Positions 25,431 through 34,387 of a DNA stretch of 64,000 nucleotides are shown piece after piece. The notes beneath the pieces are model-generated. The model saw only the letters and a program-made list of their open reading frames with translations. It made no database searches and was not told where the DNA came from. Source of the stretch: Moheibacter sediminis (GTDB taxonomy: Bacteria; Bacteroidota; Bacteroidia; Flavobacteriales; Weeksellaceae); NCBI RefSeq assembly GCF_900176425.1, contig NZ_FWXS01000005.1, forward strand, positions 1-64,000. The letters run 5' to 3'. Position 1 is the stretch's first letter; each line of letters starts with the position of its first letter. The translations under genes and the position numbers were made by a program.

Positions 25431-25889
25431 ATGAAATCATATAATCTTTTTATTTTAACGCTTATTTTGTCTTCAATCCTCATAATTTCGTGTGAAAGCT
25501 CGAAATCAACTCAATCTAAATCTGATAATTTGCTCTCTAAAATTACATTAGAAAAAGTAACAATGGGTAGTAATTCCTCATTGGAGATTACGAAAGATGA
25601 AATTTTAAACGCATCCAATACAAGAGATGGAATGGGGGATGCTTCTAAAGGTGCAACAGAATCAAAAGATTGGAACAAACTCAATAACTTGGTCAGTAAA
25701 TTAGATTTAACTCAAATCGACCAATGGGAAGGTCCTACGCAGGCAAGATTTTATGACGGCGCCAAAGCGACTACTATAATTATTGAATCAAATGGTGAAA
25801 TCTATAATTCCCAGTCTTTCGACGAAGGTCAGCCGCCCGCCGAATTAAAAGAACTTTATGATTATCTGGAATCGTTAGTAAACCAATAA
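25431..25889 (+). CDS. Small lipoprotein of unknown function
   Basis: This 152-residue protein has a signal and lipobox LIISC with the lipidated Cys near 21, then a Ser/Lys linker and a domain containing LEKVTMGSNSSLEITKDEI and DQWEGPTQARFYDGAKATTIII. The latter pattern (Trp-x-x-x-x-x-x-x-x-x-Asp-Gly, then beta-strands) is seen in many uncharacterised flavobacterial lipoproteins. It is divergent from the metalloprotease gene (61 bp apart). Its last 28 bp overlap the 3' end of the convergent rhomboid gene. Confidence 0.8.
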   Translation: MKSYNLFILTLILSSILIISCESSKSTQSKSDNLLSKITLEKVTMGSNSSLEITKDEILNASNTRDGMGDASKGATESKDWNKLNNLVSKLDLTQIDQWEGPTQARFYDGAKATTIIIESNGEIYNSQSFDEGQPPAELKELYDYLESLVNQ

Positions 25890-26656
25890 TTTTGATCATC
25901 TGATTCATTTTTAGGTTCTTCACCGTATTTTTTTTCAAGCGCAATTCTTTCTTCTTCGGGAAGTGTTTGCTTGTATTTTTCCCAAAGCATAAGTTCTCTT
26001 GCGTCTGGTTCAGAATTCATTTCCCACGAATAAACTTTTCTTTGAACTCCGTGTTTTCTAGTTATAATTGAGAAAAAAAATCCCACTACAGCACCTGACA
26101 GATGACTTTCCCAAGAAATTGGATTTGAACTTTCTTTGTAAAATTTAGGTAAAATTTCTTCAGGGAAAACACCCCAAATCATACTTCCGTAAAGAAATAC
26201 AACAATGAGTGAAAGCGCAATTAAATTTCTTGATTTTTTAAAAATTCCGCTAAAAAATATATAAGAAGCCAATAAATAAACAATACCGCTAGCTCCAATG
26301 TGACAACCCGCATAATCATCCCACAGATTCCCAAAAATCCAAACCAAAAGCCCGGTTAAAATCCATCCGAAGATGATAACATAATAAGCTGTTCTTTGAT
26401 AAAATAAAACCGCAAAAAAACTCAAAACTGCCAAAGGAATGGAATTATTGATGATGTGTTTCCAGCCCGAATGAAATAAAGGTGCAAATAAAATTCCGCG
26501 TAACCCTTCCAGACTCCTCGGGAAAACCCCGTAACAATTGTACTCACCTAAGCCTAAAGACTGAAAAAAGAAAACGGTCCAAATGGAAAAAAGCAATAGC
26601 AGAGGAACTATCAATGTATTTTTGGGAAATGGATAAGTCATGTGTAATTTTCTCAA
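25862..26656 (-). CDS. Rhomboid-family intramembrane serine protease
   Basis: This 264-residue protein has six or so membrane helices, the catalytic serine motif GASG with S123 and the partner histidine H185 (WESHLSGAVVG). An HSGWKHIINN segment near residue 62 fits the conserved H-x-x-x-x-H-x-x-x-N of rhomboids. Both catalytic residues are present, so it should be active. It cleaves membrane-anchored substrates within the bilayer. The C-terminal tail (about 205-264) is charged and cytosolic. It overlaps the convergent lipoprotein gene by 28 bp. Confidence 0.93.
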   Translation of the reverse strand: MRKLHMTYPFPKNTLIVPLLLLFSIWTVFFFQSLGLGEYNCYGVFPRSLEGLRGILFAPLFHSGWKHIINNSIPLAVLSFFAVLFYQRTAYYVIIFGWILTGLLVWIFGNLWDDYAGCHIGASGIVYLLASYIFFSGIFKKSRNLIALSLIVVFLYGSMIWGVFPEEILPKFYKESSNPISWESHLSGAVVGFFFSIITRKHGVQRKVYSWEMNSEPDARELMLWEKYKQTLPEEERIALEKKYGEEPKNESDDQNYWFTNDSR

Positions 26657-26707
26657 TTAAATTTCACAAATCATTCCATGCCGAAAAACCTGACAAAATT
26701 GACAAAA

Positions 26708-27673
26708 TCAAAAAATCCTTTTTAAAATGATTTGGATGAATTCTTTATCTGAATAATTTTTAGGTTGATTTCTTGCAATTTGAAATTGAATGTCCAAATG
26801 TCTCCTCGCTTCTTTGTAGGCTTGAATCAGAGAATATTTCGGGTCGTAAATATGCGTTGCTTCCGAATTCGCGCCGTTGATTTCTAAAATAATAAACTTT
26901 CCGTTTTTTAAATCTTCAATGGATTTTGCTTTTACATCAAATCGACCGTAATAAAACCTATCGATTCCCTCAGAAATTTCATTTATTTTTTGCGTCAATT
27001 TTTCTGAAATCAAATCTGAAGCATCATAAAACATTGTACCGCGATTGTGGTTGCCAACTGGTTCTAAAAGGATTTTTGTTCCTTTTGGATGAACAATATC
27101 TAATTCATTTTCAAACTTTTTCAGTAAATAATCTTTTCGGAAAAATGCCCTCGTATTTTCTGCGATGAAATTCCTCAAAGTCAAAATTCCATCCGATTCT
27201 AATTGCAAAAATTCTTTTCCTGTAATCGATAAAATTTCTCCAGAATTTTCATTCGGCATTTTCGCATAAAAAACTCCAAATTCAAAAGGGAAATCAATGA
27301 ATTCCTGAATGATTAAATTTTCTTGTGATGGATAATTGATCCAGTCATTTACAGAATGTATAACTTCCACATTGACACCGCGTTCGCCGATATCTGGTTT
27401 TACGACAAATGGAAATTCCCATAAATTTTTGAAATCAGTTTTATTGGAAATAAAATCAGTTTTGGGAACGAATTCTGGAGAAATTTGTTTTAAAATATCA
27501 AATTTTGAATATTCCGTAAATCCACCGAATTTAATTCCAGGATTGACTTTGCAAAAATAAAATAACGAATTGGATTTCAGTGAATTCCACCACCAATACG
27601 TGACAAATGGCGCATAGAAAATCCACATCGGCCAGAATTCGTACCGAAAAATTTTAACCAGCCATTTGTTCAC
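26708..27673 (-). CDS. ATP-grasp (D-Ala-D-Ala ligase-like) carboxylate-amine ligase
   Basis: This 321-residue protein has an ATP-grasp core (FPFVVKPDIGERGVNVEVI, IIQEFID, YYGRFDVKAKS, GKFIILEINGANSE) with the Mg/ATP-binding E-x-N motif. Such enzymes join a carboxylate to an amine or thiol using ATP through an acylphosphate. The substrate is unknown. The N-terminus has an aromatic hydrophobic segment (about 9-30) that could touch the membrane. It overlaps the upstream DinB gene by 20 bp, so the two are translationally coupled. Confidence 0.85.
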   Translation of the reverse strand: MNKWLVKIFRYEFWPMWIFYAPFVTYWWWNSLKSNSLFYFCKVNPGIKFGGFTEYSKFDILKQISPEFVPKTDFISNKTDFKNLWEFPFVVKPDIGERGVNVEVIHSVNDWINYPSQENLIIQEFIDFPFEFGVFYAKMPNENSGEILSITGKEFLQLESDGILTLRNFIAENTRAFFRKDYLLKKFENELDIVHPKGTKILLEPVGNHNRGTMFYDASDLISEKLTQKINEISEGIDRFYYGRFDVKAKSIEDLKNGKFIILEINGANSEATHIYDPKYSLIQAYKEARRHLDIQFQIARNQPKNYSDKEFIQIILKRIF

Positions 27674-28145
27674 GATGCGAAATAGTTGAGTGCGCTACGC
27701 CGAAATTTTCAGGGATTTTTACATAATCAAAATTGTTTTCAATCCCGATTCGGATGATGGCGAGATGATGAACACAATGTTCAATGTTGTAAAGCAATTC
27801 GCGTTCGATGGATGAATTTATTTCACAAAAAGAATCATTTAATTTTTGTATCAAAATGACCTTTTTTTCAATGTCTAATTTTTCCAAATCGGAAATGATA
27901 GATTGCACTTTTTGCAATGCGATGTCTTTGTTTACCTCAGTTTCGATGTTTCTTTTTCGTTCATCATAATTGACAATACCATTTTCAAAATCCAACAAAC
28001 ATTCAAACAAATCCAATATATGACGGACGTGCTTCCCGATTGAATTTCCATTTAAGATTGATAGATTTTTAGAATAATCATTATCACCTAATTCTGATAA
28101 AAGGATTTTGATTTCTGACAATAAATTCCGGGAAACGTTCTTCAT
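27654..28145 (-). CDS. DinB-like four-helix-bundle protein
   Basis: This 163-residue protein has the DinB/YfiT pattern: a helix with GKHVRHILDLFECLL (H39 or H42 as metal ligand) and HCVHHLAIIR (H123, H126, H127), giving the usual triad of metal-binding histidines. Many members are bacillithiol or mycothiol S-transferases. The thiol partner in Bacteroidota is usually bacillithiol. It is co-transcribed with the ATP-grasp gene (20 bp overlap), so the pair may modify one small molecule. Confidence 0.85.
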   Translation of the reverse strand: MKNVSRNLLSEIKILLSELGDNDYSKNLSILNGNSIGKHVRHILDLFECLLDFENGIVNYDERKRNIETEVNKDIALQKVQSIISDLEKLDIEKKVILIQKLNDSFCEINSSIERELLYNIEHCVHHLAIIRIGIENNFDYVKIPENFGVAHSTISHREQMAG

Positions 28146-28202
28146 TTAACCAACATGAATAGCAAATGTAATAATTTCTACCTTTGTTTAAATTTATAAT
28201 TT

Positions 28203-28856
28203 GTGTGCATCCTCAGCATTTTTATCCAAACCAATGGCGATTTCATTCTCACGCAAAACCGTGACGAAAGTATTTACAGACCGACTTCCCCAAACGTGGA
28301 AACCAGAGAATTTTTCGGTCGAAAAATTACGGGGCCGGTTGATTTAAATTCTGGCGGAACCTGGATCTACTACACTGATAAATATACAGTTTGTGTTTTG
28401 AATGGCGGTTACGAAAACCATTCGCATCGTCCACCTTACCGCATGAGCCGAGGTTTGGTGATCTTGGAATTGTTGAAATTTGCCTCGATGGATGAATTTA
28501 TTTCTGAAATTAATTTAGACGGAATTGAACCATTTACAATGTTAATGATTGATTTAAAATCTAATCAAAAACAAATTTTGGTTTGGGATGGAAAACAGAA
28601 ATTCGTTGAAAATTTAAATGATGAAAAATTGATTGTCCGTTCGTCGTCCACTTTGTACAATGCTTCTGAAAAGCTTTTTCACAAAGAGAAATTTGAAGAA
28701 TTAGAATTTATTAATTACGAAGAAATTTATAAAATTCATCAAAAATTAGCCATGCCCAAGAACGAAAAATATCCGATTGTACAAAGTACATCTATCACAC
28801 AGATCATTTATTCAGGAAAAGTTACAAACCTGAAATTTTGTCCGATTCAAATTTAA
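28203..28856 (+). CDS. NRDE/TANGO2-family protein
   Basis: This 217-residue protein starts with GTG (28203). MCILSIF places Cys at position 2, as expected for this Ntn-hydrolase-like family. The diagnostic NRDE is in FILTQNRDESIYRP. Later conserved pieces include GGTWIYY and LNGGYENHSHRP. Family members (human TANGO2, bacterial homologues) are linked to heme and lipid handling, but the biochemical reaction is unsettled. It is divergent from the DinB gene, with 57 bp between the starts. Confidence 0.88.
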   Translation: MCILSIFIQTNGDFILTQNRDESIYRPTSPNVETREFFGRKITGPVDLNSGGTWIYYTDKYTVCVLNGGYENHSHRPPYRMSRGLVILELLKFASMDEFISEINLDGIEPFTMLMIDLKSNQKQILVWDGKQKFVENLNDEKLIVRSSSTLYNASEKLFHKEKFEELEFINYEEIYKIHQKLAMPKNEKYPIVQSTSITQIIYSGKVTNLKFCPIQI

Positions 28857-28942
28857 AATTTGACCAAATTTGGCAGTGTTAAAGTATGGATAACCCGTTA
28901 ATAAATATGGCATCATTTGTGGTCAAAAGCAAAAGAAGTACA

Positions 28943-28950
28943 TATATTTG
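28943..28950 (+). promoter_or_regulatory. -7 element for clpC
   Basis: TATATTTG matches TAnnTTTG exactly and lies 17 bp before the clpC ATG. A TTTG occurs 23 bp upstream, a somewhat long spacer. The leader is very short. Confidence 0.5.
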
Positions 28951-28967
28951 TTAGTAAGAGATAAAAA

Positions 28968-31502
28968 ATGAACGACAATTTTTCACAAAAAGTAAAAGAC
29001 GTAATCGCATTCAGCAAAGAAGAAGCGTTACGCCTTGGACACGATCAGATAGGGACTGAGCATTTGCTTTTGGGCATCTTACGCGATGGCGACAGCAAAG
29101 CAGTTTCTATATTAGAAGCCTTAAATGTGAATTTGAAAGATGTAAGAGAGAAAATCGAACTTTTAGCACCGCCAAAAGAAACCTTTTCCAATTCTAAACA
29201 AAACCTTCAATTGACAAAGCAGGCAGAACGCGCTTTGAAAACAACTTTTTTAGAAGCCAAACTATTTAAAAACTCCACTGTCAATACAGTTCACTTGTTA
29301 TTGTGCATACTCAGAAATGAAAATGATCCGGTAACGAAACTGTTGAAAAAATTGGATGTGGATTATGTTTCTGTAAAAGAAGAATTCAAATTTCAATACC
29401 AGGAAGACGATATAACGGAATCTCCAAAAGCTGAAAATTCCGGATATGATGATGAAGATGACCGCATCCAAGGAGGAGGTGAATTTGAAAAATCAAATCC
29501 AAAAGGAACTGCAAAAACTAAAACTCCGGTTTTAGATAATTTCGGACGAGATCTGACCCAGATTGCCATCGAAGGAAAATTAGATCCGGTCGTTGGACGC
29601 GAAAAAGAAATTGAACGCGTTTCACAAATTTTGAGTAGAAGAAAGAAAAACAATCCTTTGTTGATTGGTGAGCCTGGTGTTGGTAAATCTGCAATTGCAG
29701 AAGGTTTGGCACTTCGGATTATCCAAAGAAAAGTTTCACGTGTTTTGTACAACAAGCGTGTGGTGACTTTAGATTTGGCGAGTTTAGTTGCCGGAACGAA
29801 ATATCGTGGTCAGTTTGAAGAAAGAATGAAAGCCATCATGAATGAATTGGAAAAAAATGATGACATCATTCTGTTCATTGATGAATTGCACACCATCGTT
29901 GGAGCAGGGGGAGCGACTGGTTCGCTGGATGCTTCCAATATGTTCAAACCGGCTTTGGCGCGTGGCGAACTGCAATGTGTAGGTGCTACGACTTTGGACG
30001 AATACCGCCAGTACATCGAAAAAGACGGAGCATTGGTACGTCGATTCCAGACGGTTATGGTTGATCCGACTTCTCCGGAAGAAACGGTTCAGATTCTCAA
30101 TCAAATCAAAGACAAATACGAAGCGCATCACAATGTCAATTATACAGATGAAGCGATTGCAGCTTGTGTGAGTTTAACAAACAGATACATCACCGACCGC
30201 TATTTACCGGACAAAGCGATTGATGCTTTGGACGAAGCGGGTTCTCGTGTACATATCAAAAATATCAAAGTTCCACAAGAAATTTTGGATTTGGAACAAA
30301 AATTAGAGGAAGTTCGCGAAGAGAAAACGAAGGTTGTAAAAAGCCAGAAATATGAGGAAGCTGCACGATTAAGAGACAATGAGAAACAAATCGAATCTCA
30401 GTTGAAAAAAGCGCAGGCGGAATGGCTGCAAGATTCTAAAGATAACCGTGAAACGGTTACAGAAGAAAATGTAGCGGAAGTAGTTTCTATGATGAGCGGA
30501 ATTCCGGTTCACAGAGTGGCTGAGAAAGAATTGAAAAAATTGGCTCAAATGAACGAGTTGATGAAAGGAAAAGTAATCGGTCAAGACGAAGCGGTTGGGA
30601 AAGTTGTAAAAGCGATCCAACGTAACCGCGCCGGATTGAAAGATCCTTCAAGGCCAATCGGAACTTTCATTTTTTTAGGAACAACTGGAGTTGGTAAGAC
30701 ACAGTTAGCTAAAGTTTTAGCTTCACAATTGTTTGACTCTGCTGATGCTTTGATTCGCATCGATATGAGTGAATACATGGAGAAATTTGCGATTTCACGA
30801 TTGATTGGAGCGCCTCCGGGTTACGTTGGTTATGAGGAAGGTGGTCAATTGACGGAAGCCGTTCGCAGAAAACCTTATTCGGTAATTCTTTTGGATGAAA
30901 TCGAAAAAGCACACCCGGACGTTTACAATATCTTGTTACAAGTTTTGGATGATGGTCATATCACGGATAGTTTAGGACGTAAAATTGATTTTAGAAATAC
31001 GATTATCATTTTGACTTCCAATATCGGTACGCGTCAGTTGAAAGAATTTGGAGACGGTGTTGGATTTGGAACTTCTGCGAAAAAAGACACTGCAGACGAA
31101 CGTGCGAAAAGTACAATTGAAAATGCAATGAAGAAAACTTTTGCGCCGGAGTTTTTGAACCGTATTGATGATATCATTGTGTTTAATTCTCTTTCAAAAG
31201 ACGATATTTACAACATCATCGACATCGAATTGGAAAAATTGTACAAGCGTTTGACCGATTTAGGTTACGAATTACAATTGACCGAAGAAGCGAAAAATTT
31301 CATCGCGGAGAAAGGATTTGACAAAGATTTCGGAGCGCGTCCTTTGAAACGTGCGATTCAGAAATACATCGAAGATCCTATGGCGGAAGAAATTATCAAC
31401 TCTGAAATTTCAGAAGGAGATAGTTTGCTTTTAGAATTAAATGAAGCAAAAGACGGCGTGAAAATTTCTGTAAAAGGAAAATCTGCCGAACAGAAATCTT
31501 AA
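28968..31502 (+). CDS. clpC: ClpC-type AAA+ unfoldase (Clp protease ATP-binding subunit)
   Basis: This 844-residue protein has an N-terminal double Clp_N repeat (about 3-140), an acidic linker, and a first AAA+ domain with Walker A GEPGVGKS (234-241) and [16 protein letters not shown]. An intervening coiled-coil UVR motif ([14 protein letters not shown]) marks ClpC rather than ClpA. The second AAA+ domain has Walker A GTTGVGKT (571-578), [10 protein letters not shown] and [13 protein letters not shown], followed by the Clp C-terminal D2-small domain. It feeds unfolded proteins to ClpP and serves protein quality control under stress. It is a single-gene unit with its own terminator. Confidence 0.96.
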   Translation: MNDNFSQKVKDVIAFSKEEALRLGHDQIGTEHLLLGILRDGDSKAVSILEALNVNLKDVREKIELLAPPKETFSNSKQNLQLTKQAERALKTTFLEAKLFKNSTVNTVHLLLCILRNENDPVTKLLKKLDVDYVSVKEEFKFQYQEDDITESPKAENSGYDDEDDRIQGGGEFEKSNPKGTAKTKTPVLDNFGRDLTQIAIEGKLDPVVGREKEIERVSQILSRRKKNNPLLIGEPGVGKSAIAEGLALRIIQRKVSRVLYNKRVVTLDLASLVAGTKYRGQFEERMKAIMNELEKNDDIILFIDELHTIVGAGGATGSLDASNMFKPALARGELQCVGATTLDEYRQYIEKDGALVRRFQTVMVDPTSPEETVQILNQIKDKYEAHHNVNYTDEAIAACVSLTNRYITDRYLPDKAIDALDEAGSRVHIKNIKVPQEILDLEQKLEEVREEKTKVVKSQKYEEAARLRDNEKQIESQLKKAQAEWLQDSKDNRETVTEENVAEVVSMMSGIPVHRVAEKELKKLAQMNELMKGKVIGQDEAVGKVVKAIQRNRAGLKDPSRPIGTFIFLGTTGVGKTQLAKVLASQLFDSADALIRIDMSEYMEKFAISRLIGAPPGYVGYEEGGQLTEAVRRKPYSVILLDEIEKAHPDVYNILLQVLDDGHITDSLGRKIDFRNTIIILTSNIGTRQLKEFGDGVGFGTSAKKDTADERAKSTIENAMKKTFAPEFLNRIDDIIVFNSLSKDDIYNIIDIELEKLYKRLTDLGYELQLTEEAKNFIAEKGFDKDFGARPLKRAIQKYIEDPMAEEIINSEISEGDSLLLELNEAKDGVKISVKGKSAEQKS

Positions 31503-31522
31503 AATGATTTTTATAAATATTG

Positions 31523-31552
31523 AAAGCTGTGCTGAAAAGTGCAGCTTTTTTT
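31523..31552 (+). terminator. clpC terminator
   Basis: AAAGCTGTGCT (31523-31533) pairs with AGTGCAGCTTT (31538-31548), with two G-T pairs, and a T run follows. Confidence 0.8.
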
Positions 31553-31568
31553 ATGGATTAATTTAGAA

Positions 31569-32237
31569 TTACAAATCCATCACTTTATTATAAACTCCAT
31601 ATTGAATCCAGAAATTCTGAGGTTTATTTGTGTTTAATTTAATTGATTTCCAATCGTTTAATTCCAATGAAATTGAATTTTCTATAATTTTAAATTTCCC
31701 CAAAAAGAATTCATTTTCGCTCCAAATCAATCCAAAAGAATCAGTGCTAATCAAATGCAAATTGTTCAAATCAATATTTTTAAAAAACAAAATCGAACCA
31801 TCAGGATTTACAAACTCAGAATGATGAGAAATCGACGAATCCATTTCTAATGCAATCAGTTCATTCTTAGAATAAATAGGAAATTTAATTTGTGGTAATA
31901 AATTCAAATTCTGTAAAAAATCTTCATGTTTGGTTAAATTTTCCCGATTTAGAAATGGGATATCTGTTAAATTTTTAAATTTATTGACATTTGTTTCTTC
32001 AAAATAATCTCCAAATTTCAAAATCTCATTGACCGATAAAGGTTTTTCAATAAAATCATTCAACGGAATGCCAAAATAATTAGCAATTTTAATTACGTAT
32101 TCCAACTTAGGCTCGGCACGTTTTTCCTCATAGGAAGAAATATTATTGCGTTTCAGTTCAAAAATCTCCGCAAATGCTTGCTGACTCAAACCTTTTACTT
32201 GTCTTAATTTTTTTATATTTTGTCCTAAAAAACTCAA
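31569..32237 (-). CDS. XRE-family transcriptional regulator (CI/LexA-like layout)
   Basis: This 222-residue regulator has an N-terminal helix-turn-helix at about 7-62 (IKKLRQVKGLSQQAFAEIF, then NNISSYEEKRAEPKLE). The C-terminal half (about 105-222) looks like the S24 fold of phage CI/LexA (PIYSKNELIALEMDSSI, then beta-strands). A clear Ser/Lys catalytic pair is not evident, so self-cleavage is doubtful. There is no in-frame ATG; TTG at 32237 is the first usable start, since TAA lies five codons upstream. It is divergent from the PspA/flotillin operon across a palindrome (32261-32281), suggesting it represses or tunes that operon and itself. Confidence 0.88.
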   Translation of the reverse strand: MSFLGQNIKKLRQVKGLSQQAFAEIFELKRNNISSYEEKRAEPKLEYVIKIANYFGIPLNDFIEKPLSVNEILKFGDYFEETNVNKFKNLTDIPFLNRENLTKHEDFLQNLNLLPQIKFPIYSKNELIALEMDSSISHHSEFVNPDGSILFFKNIDLNNLHLISTDSFGLIWSENEFFLGKFKIIENSISLELNDWKSIKLNTNKPQNFWIQYGVYNKVMDL

Positions 32238-32260
32238 TTGTTGAAAACTTTAACATTTGC

Positions 32261-32281
32261 AATGCTAAAAATATTAGCATT
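32261..32281. promoter_or_regulatory. Palindrome between XRE gene and PspA/flotillin operon (candidate XRE operator)
   Basis: AATGCTAA and TTAGCATT form a perfect 8-bp inverted repeat with a 5-nt spacer. It sits midway between the divergent starts (32237 and 32334) and overlaps a minus-strand TAATATTT that could be the XRE -7 element. A T run follows on the plus strand, so a terminator shape is possible, but no gene ends here. Confidence 0.6.
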
Positions 32282-32333
32282 TTTTATATTTTTACATCAC
32301 AAATAAACAAAGATTAGTTTAAAAATCAAAATT

Positions 32334-32720
32334 ATGGACTACAAAACTGTGAAAACTTATATCGAAAAGATGGATTATACCGTTGTCGATGAGAATGAGA
32401 AAGGGGGTGTCCTGGTGATTGAAAACCTGATGGATGGAGTGCGGAATTTGATTGTTGGAGTGGTTTCGCCGGTGCTTATTTTGGAGCAGTATCTTTTTAC
32501 TTTAAAGGAAGACAACGAAGAAGTTTTTAAATCACTTTTGATTAAAAACCGAGACATCATTCACGGCGCATTTGCGCTGACAGAAGATGGTAAAAAAGTG
32601 ATTTTCAGATATACACTTCAATTGCACAATCTGGATTTCAATGAATTCGAAGCAGCCATTAATTCTCTGAGTCTCTTGATGAGTGAATATTATGAACAGC
32701 TAATTAAATTTTCAAAATAA
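32334..32720 (+). CDS. YbjN/YjfI-like (type III chaperone-fold) protein, first gene of the PspA operon
   Basis: This 128-residue cytoplasmic protein starts MDYKTVKTYIEKMDYTVVDENEKGGVLVIENLMDG. Alternating strands and two flanking helices give the pattern of the YbjN/secretion-chaperone fold. The E. coli gene yjfI (DUF2170) has a similar size and lies directly before a PspA paralogue (yjfJ). By analogy this may be a chaperone or adaptor for PspA. The family call is from pattern and position. Confidence 0.65.
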   Translation: MDYKTVKTYIEKMDYTVVDENEKGGVLVIENLMDGVRNLIVGVVSPVLILEQYLFTLKEDNEEVFKSLLIKNRDIIHGAFALTEDGKKVIFRYTLQLHNLDFNEFEAAINSLSLLMSEYYEQLIKFSK

Positions 32721-32774
32721 AAACTTTGTCAAAGTTGAATCAAAGAAGTAATTAATAATTAAAATCATATAACC

Positions 32775-33470
32775 ATGAATATTTTCAAAAGAATCTTTAG
32801 AATCGGACAAGCAGAAATTCATTCTGTTGTCGAAAAAATGGAAGATCCGATAAAAATGACCGAACAGGGAATCAGAGAAATGAAAGCTGACTTGGATGAG
32901 TCATTAGAAGCATATGCAAAAGTAAAAGCGTTGGCAATACGTACTCAAAACAATGTGGAAAACAAACGAGCAGAAGCTTCTGAATTTGAAAAAAAAGCAA
33001 TTATATTGCTGCAAAAATCGGAAGCCAAAGAATTGGAAACCGAAAAAGCGGAAAGTTTAGCAAAAGAAGCGTTATTATTGAAAAAACAATTGTTGCTCGA
33101 AGTAGAAGAATTGAAAAAACAAGCCGCTGCACACCAGAATTCTTCTGAAGAATTGTACAAAAATGTAGAAGTTTTGAAATTCAATATTTCTAAATGGGAA
33201 GCGGAATTAAACACTTTGAAAGCAAGAGTAAAAGTTTCTGACGCTACGAAATTGGTCAACAAACAATTGGCTAAAATCGATTCCAACAGCACTATCAGTA
33301 TGCTGGAACGAATGAAAGAAAAAGTGGAAGAAGACGAAGCTTTGTCGAAAGCTTACGGAGATATCGCACTGACAAACAAGAACGTAGTCGATGAAATTAA
33401 CGAAGCAATTGGTGCCGATGATGTTTTGGATGAATTGGAACAACTTAAAAATAAATTGAAAAATGAGTAA
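32775..33470 (+). CDS. PspA/IM30-family membrane-stress protein
   Basis: This 231-residue, almost entirely coiled-coil protein begins MNIFKRIFRIGQAEIHSVVEKMEDPIKM. The amphipathic N-terminal helix and the EDP motif are characteristic of PspA/IM30/Vipp1. These ESCRT-III-like proteins polymerise on damaged inner membranes and keep the proton gradient. It lies between the YbjN/YjfI-like gene and a DUF4177 gene, which starts 8 bp before the pspA stop. Confidence 0.93.
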   Translation: MNIFKRIFRIGQAEIHSVVEKMEDPIKMTEQGIREMKADLDESLEAYAKVKALAIRTQNNVENKRAEASEFEKKAIILLQKSEAKELETEKAESLAKEALLLKKQLLLEVEELKKQAAAHQNSSEELYKNVEVLKFNISKWEAELNTLKARVKVSDATKLVNKQLAKIDSNSTISMLERMKEKVEEDEALSKAYGDIALTNKNVVDEINEAIGADDVLDELEQLKNKLKNE

Positions 33471-33660
33471 AAAATTTGAATACAAGACTTTGGAAATAAG
33501 ACCAACAGGAACTTGGAAATCGAAATTTGATATTGTTGAAATTGATAAAATCCTTAATGATTTTGGTCAAGAAGGTTGGGAACTGGTTTCAATGGAAGAC
33601 AAAAATTTCGGATATGGAACCACCGAATGTTTTTATTACACTTTCAAACGCGAAGTCTAA
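33463..33660 (+). CDS. DUF4177-like small protein
   Basis: This 65-residue protein reads MSKKFEYKTLEIRPTGTW, then ILNDFGQEGWELVSM, then a closing FYYTFKREV. The Y-x-Y-K-x-L at the start and LN-x-x-G-x-E-G-W-E-L-V-S are the hallmark of DUF4177. The gene overlaps pspA by 8 bp, so it is translationally coupled to it. Function unknown; its place inside a PspA/flotillin operon suggests a membrane-stress accessory. Confidence 0.85.
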   Translation: MSKKFEYKTLEIRPTGTWKSKFDIVEIDKILNDFGQEGWELVSMEDKNFGYGTTECFYYTFKREV

Positions 33661-33703
33661 AAAGCTTTTATATAATACTTTTGATTTTATACTTAATTAA
33701 AAA

Positions 33704-34372
33704 ATGACAGAACTACTAAATCTTTTATTCAATCCATTGCCGAACGGAATCATGACCGTTTTGACGGGAATGTCACTCCTGTATTGGGTTTTCGTTTTGT
33801 TTTCTGGAAATGGAATCGATTTTGGGTTGGATGCGGATTTGGATGTCGATTCTGAAATCGGAGACGTAAACGATGTCGATGCCCCCGAAAGTGGCGATGT
33901 AAGTTTCTTTTCCAAAGCAATGGATTTTATCAATATTGGAAAAGCTCCATTCATGGTTATCATGACTTTGTTCAAATTCGTCGGTTGGATCATTACTATT
34001 GCGTCATCCATTATTTTTCAAATCGGAAAATGGGGTGTTTGGTCTGTTTTGATCTTGATTCCGATTTTTATTGTAACATATTTGCTGATGCACTGGTTCA
34101 CAAAACCTTTGGTTAAATTTTACCATAATTTAGGTTATACTGGCGAAGAATCTATCGATTTTATGGGACGAACCGGGAAGATGAAATCAACCATTTCCGA
34201 ACAAAAATATGGTTCTGCAGAATTTTACATCAATGGCGATATGATTCGCCTAAACGTTGTAAGTCAAAACGGTGACCAAATTAATTATGACGAAACAGTT
34301 ATCATTGTAAATGAATCAAAAGACAAAAAAATCTTCTACGTAAAAAAAGAATATACTTTAAATAACATCTAA
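33704..34372 (+). CDS. YqiJ-like inner-membrane protein with OB-fold domain
   Basis: This 222-residue protein has a membrane helix near residues 15-35 (an MTVLTGMSLLYWVFVLF segment) and an acidic Asp-rich loop (about 40-70). Two further helices follow (about 90-135), then a C-terminal beta-barrel (about 150-222: FMGRTGKMKSTI, EFYINGDMIRLNVVS). The layout matches E. coli YqiJ, which is always paired with the flotillin YqiK. The next gene here, 15 bp downstream, is the flotillin. Confidence 0.85.
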   Translation: MTELLNLLFNPLPNGIMTVLTGMSLLYWVFVLFSGNGIDFGLDADLDVDSEIGDVNDVDAPESGDVSFFSKAMDFINIGKAPFMVIMTLFKFVGWIITIASSIIFQIGKWGVWSVLILIPIFIVTYLLMHWFTKPLVKFYHNLGYTGEESIDFMGRTGKMKSTISEQKYGSAEFYINGDMIRLNVVSQNGDQINYDETVIIVNESKDKKIFYVKKEYTLNNI

Positions 34373-34387
34373 ACAATTTTTGAAAAA

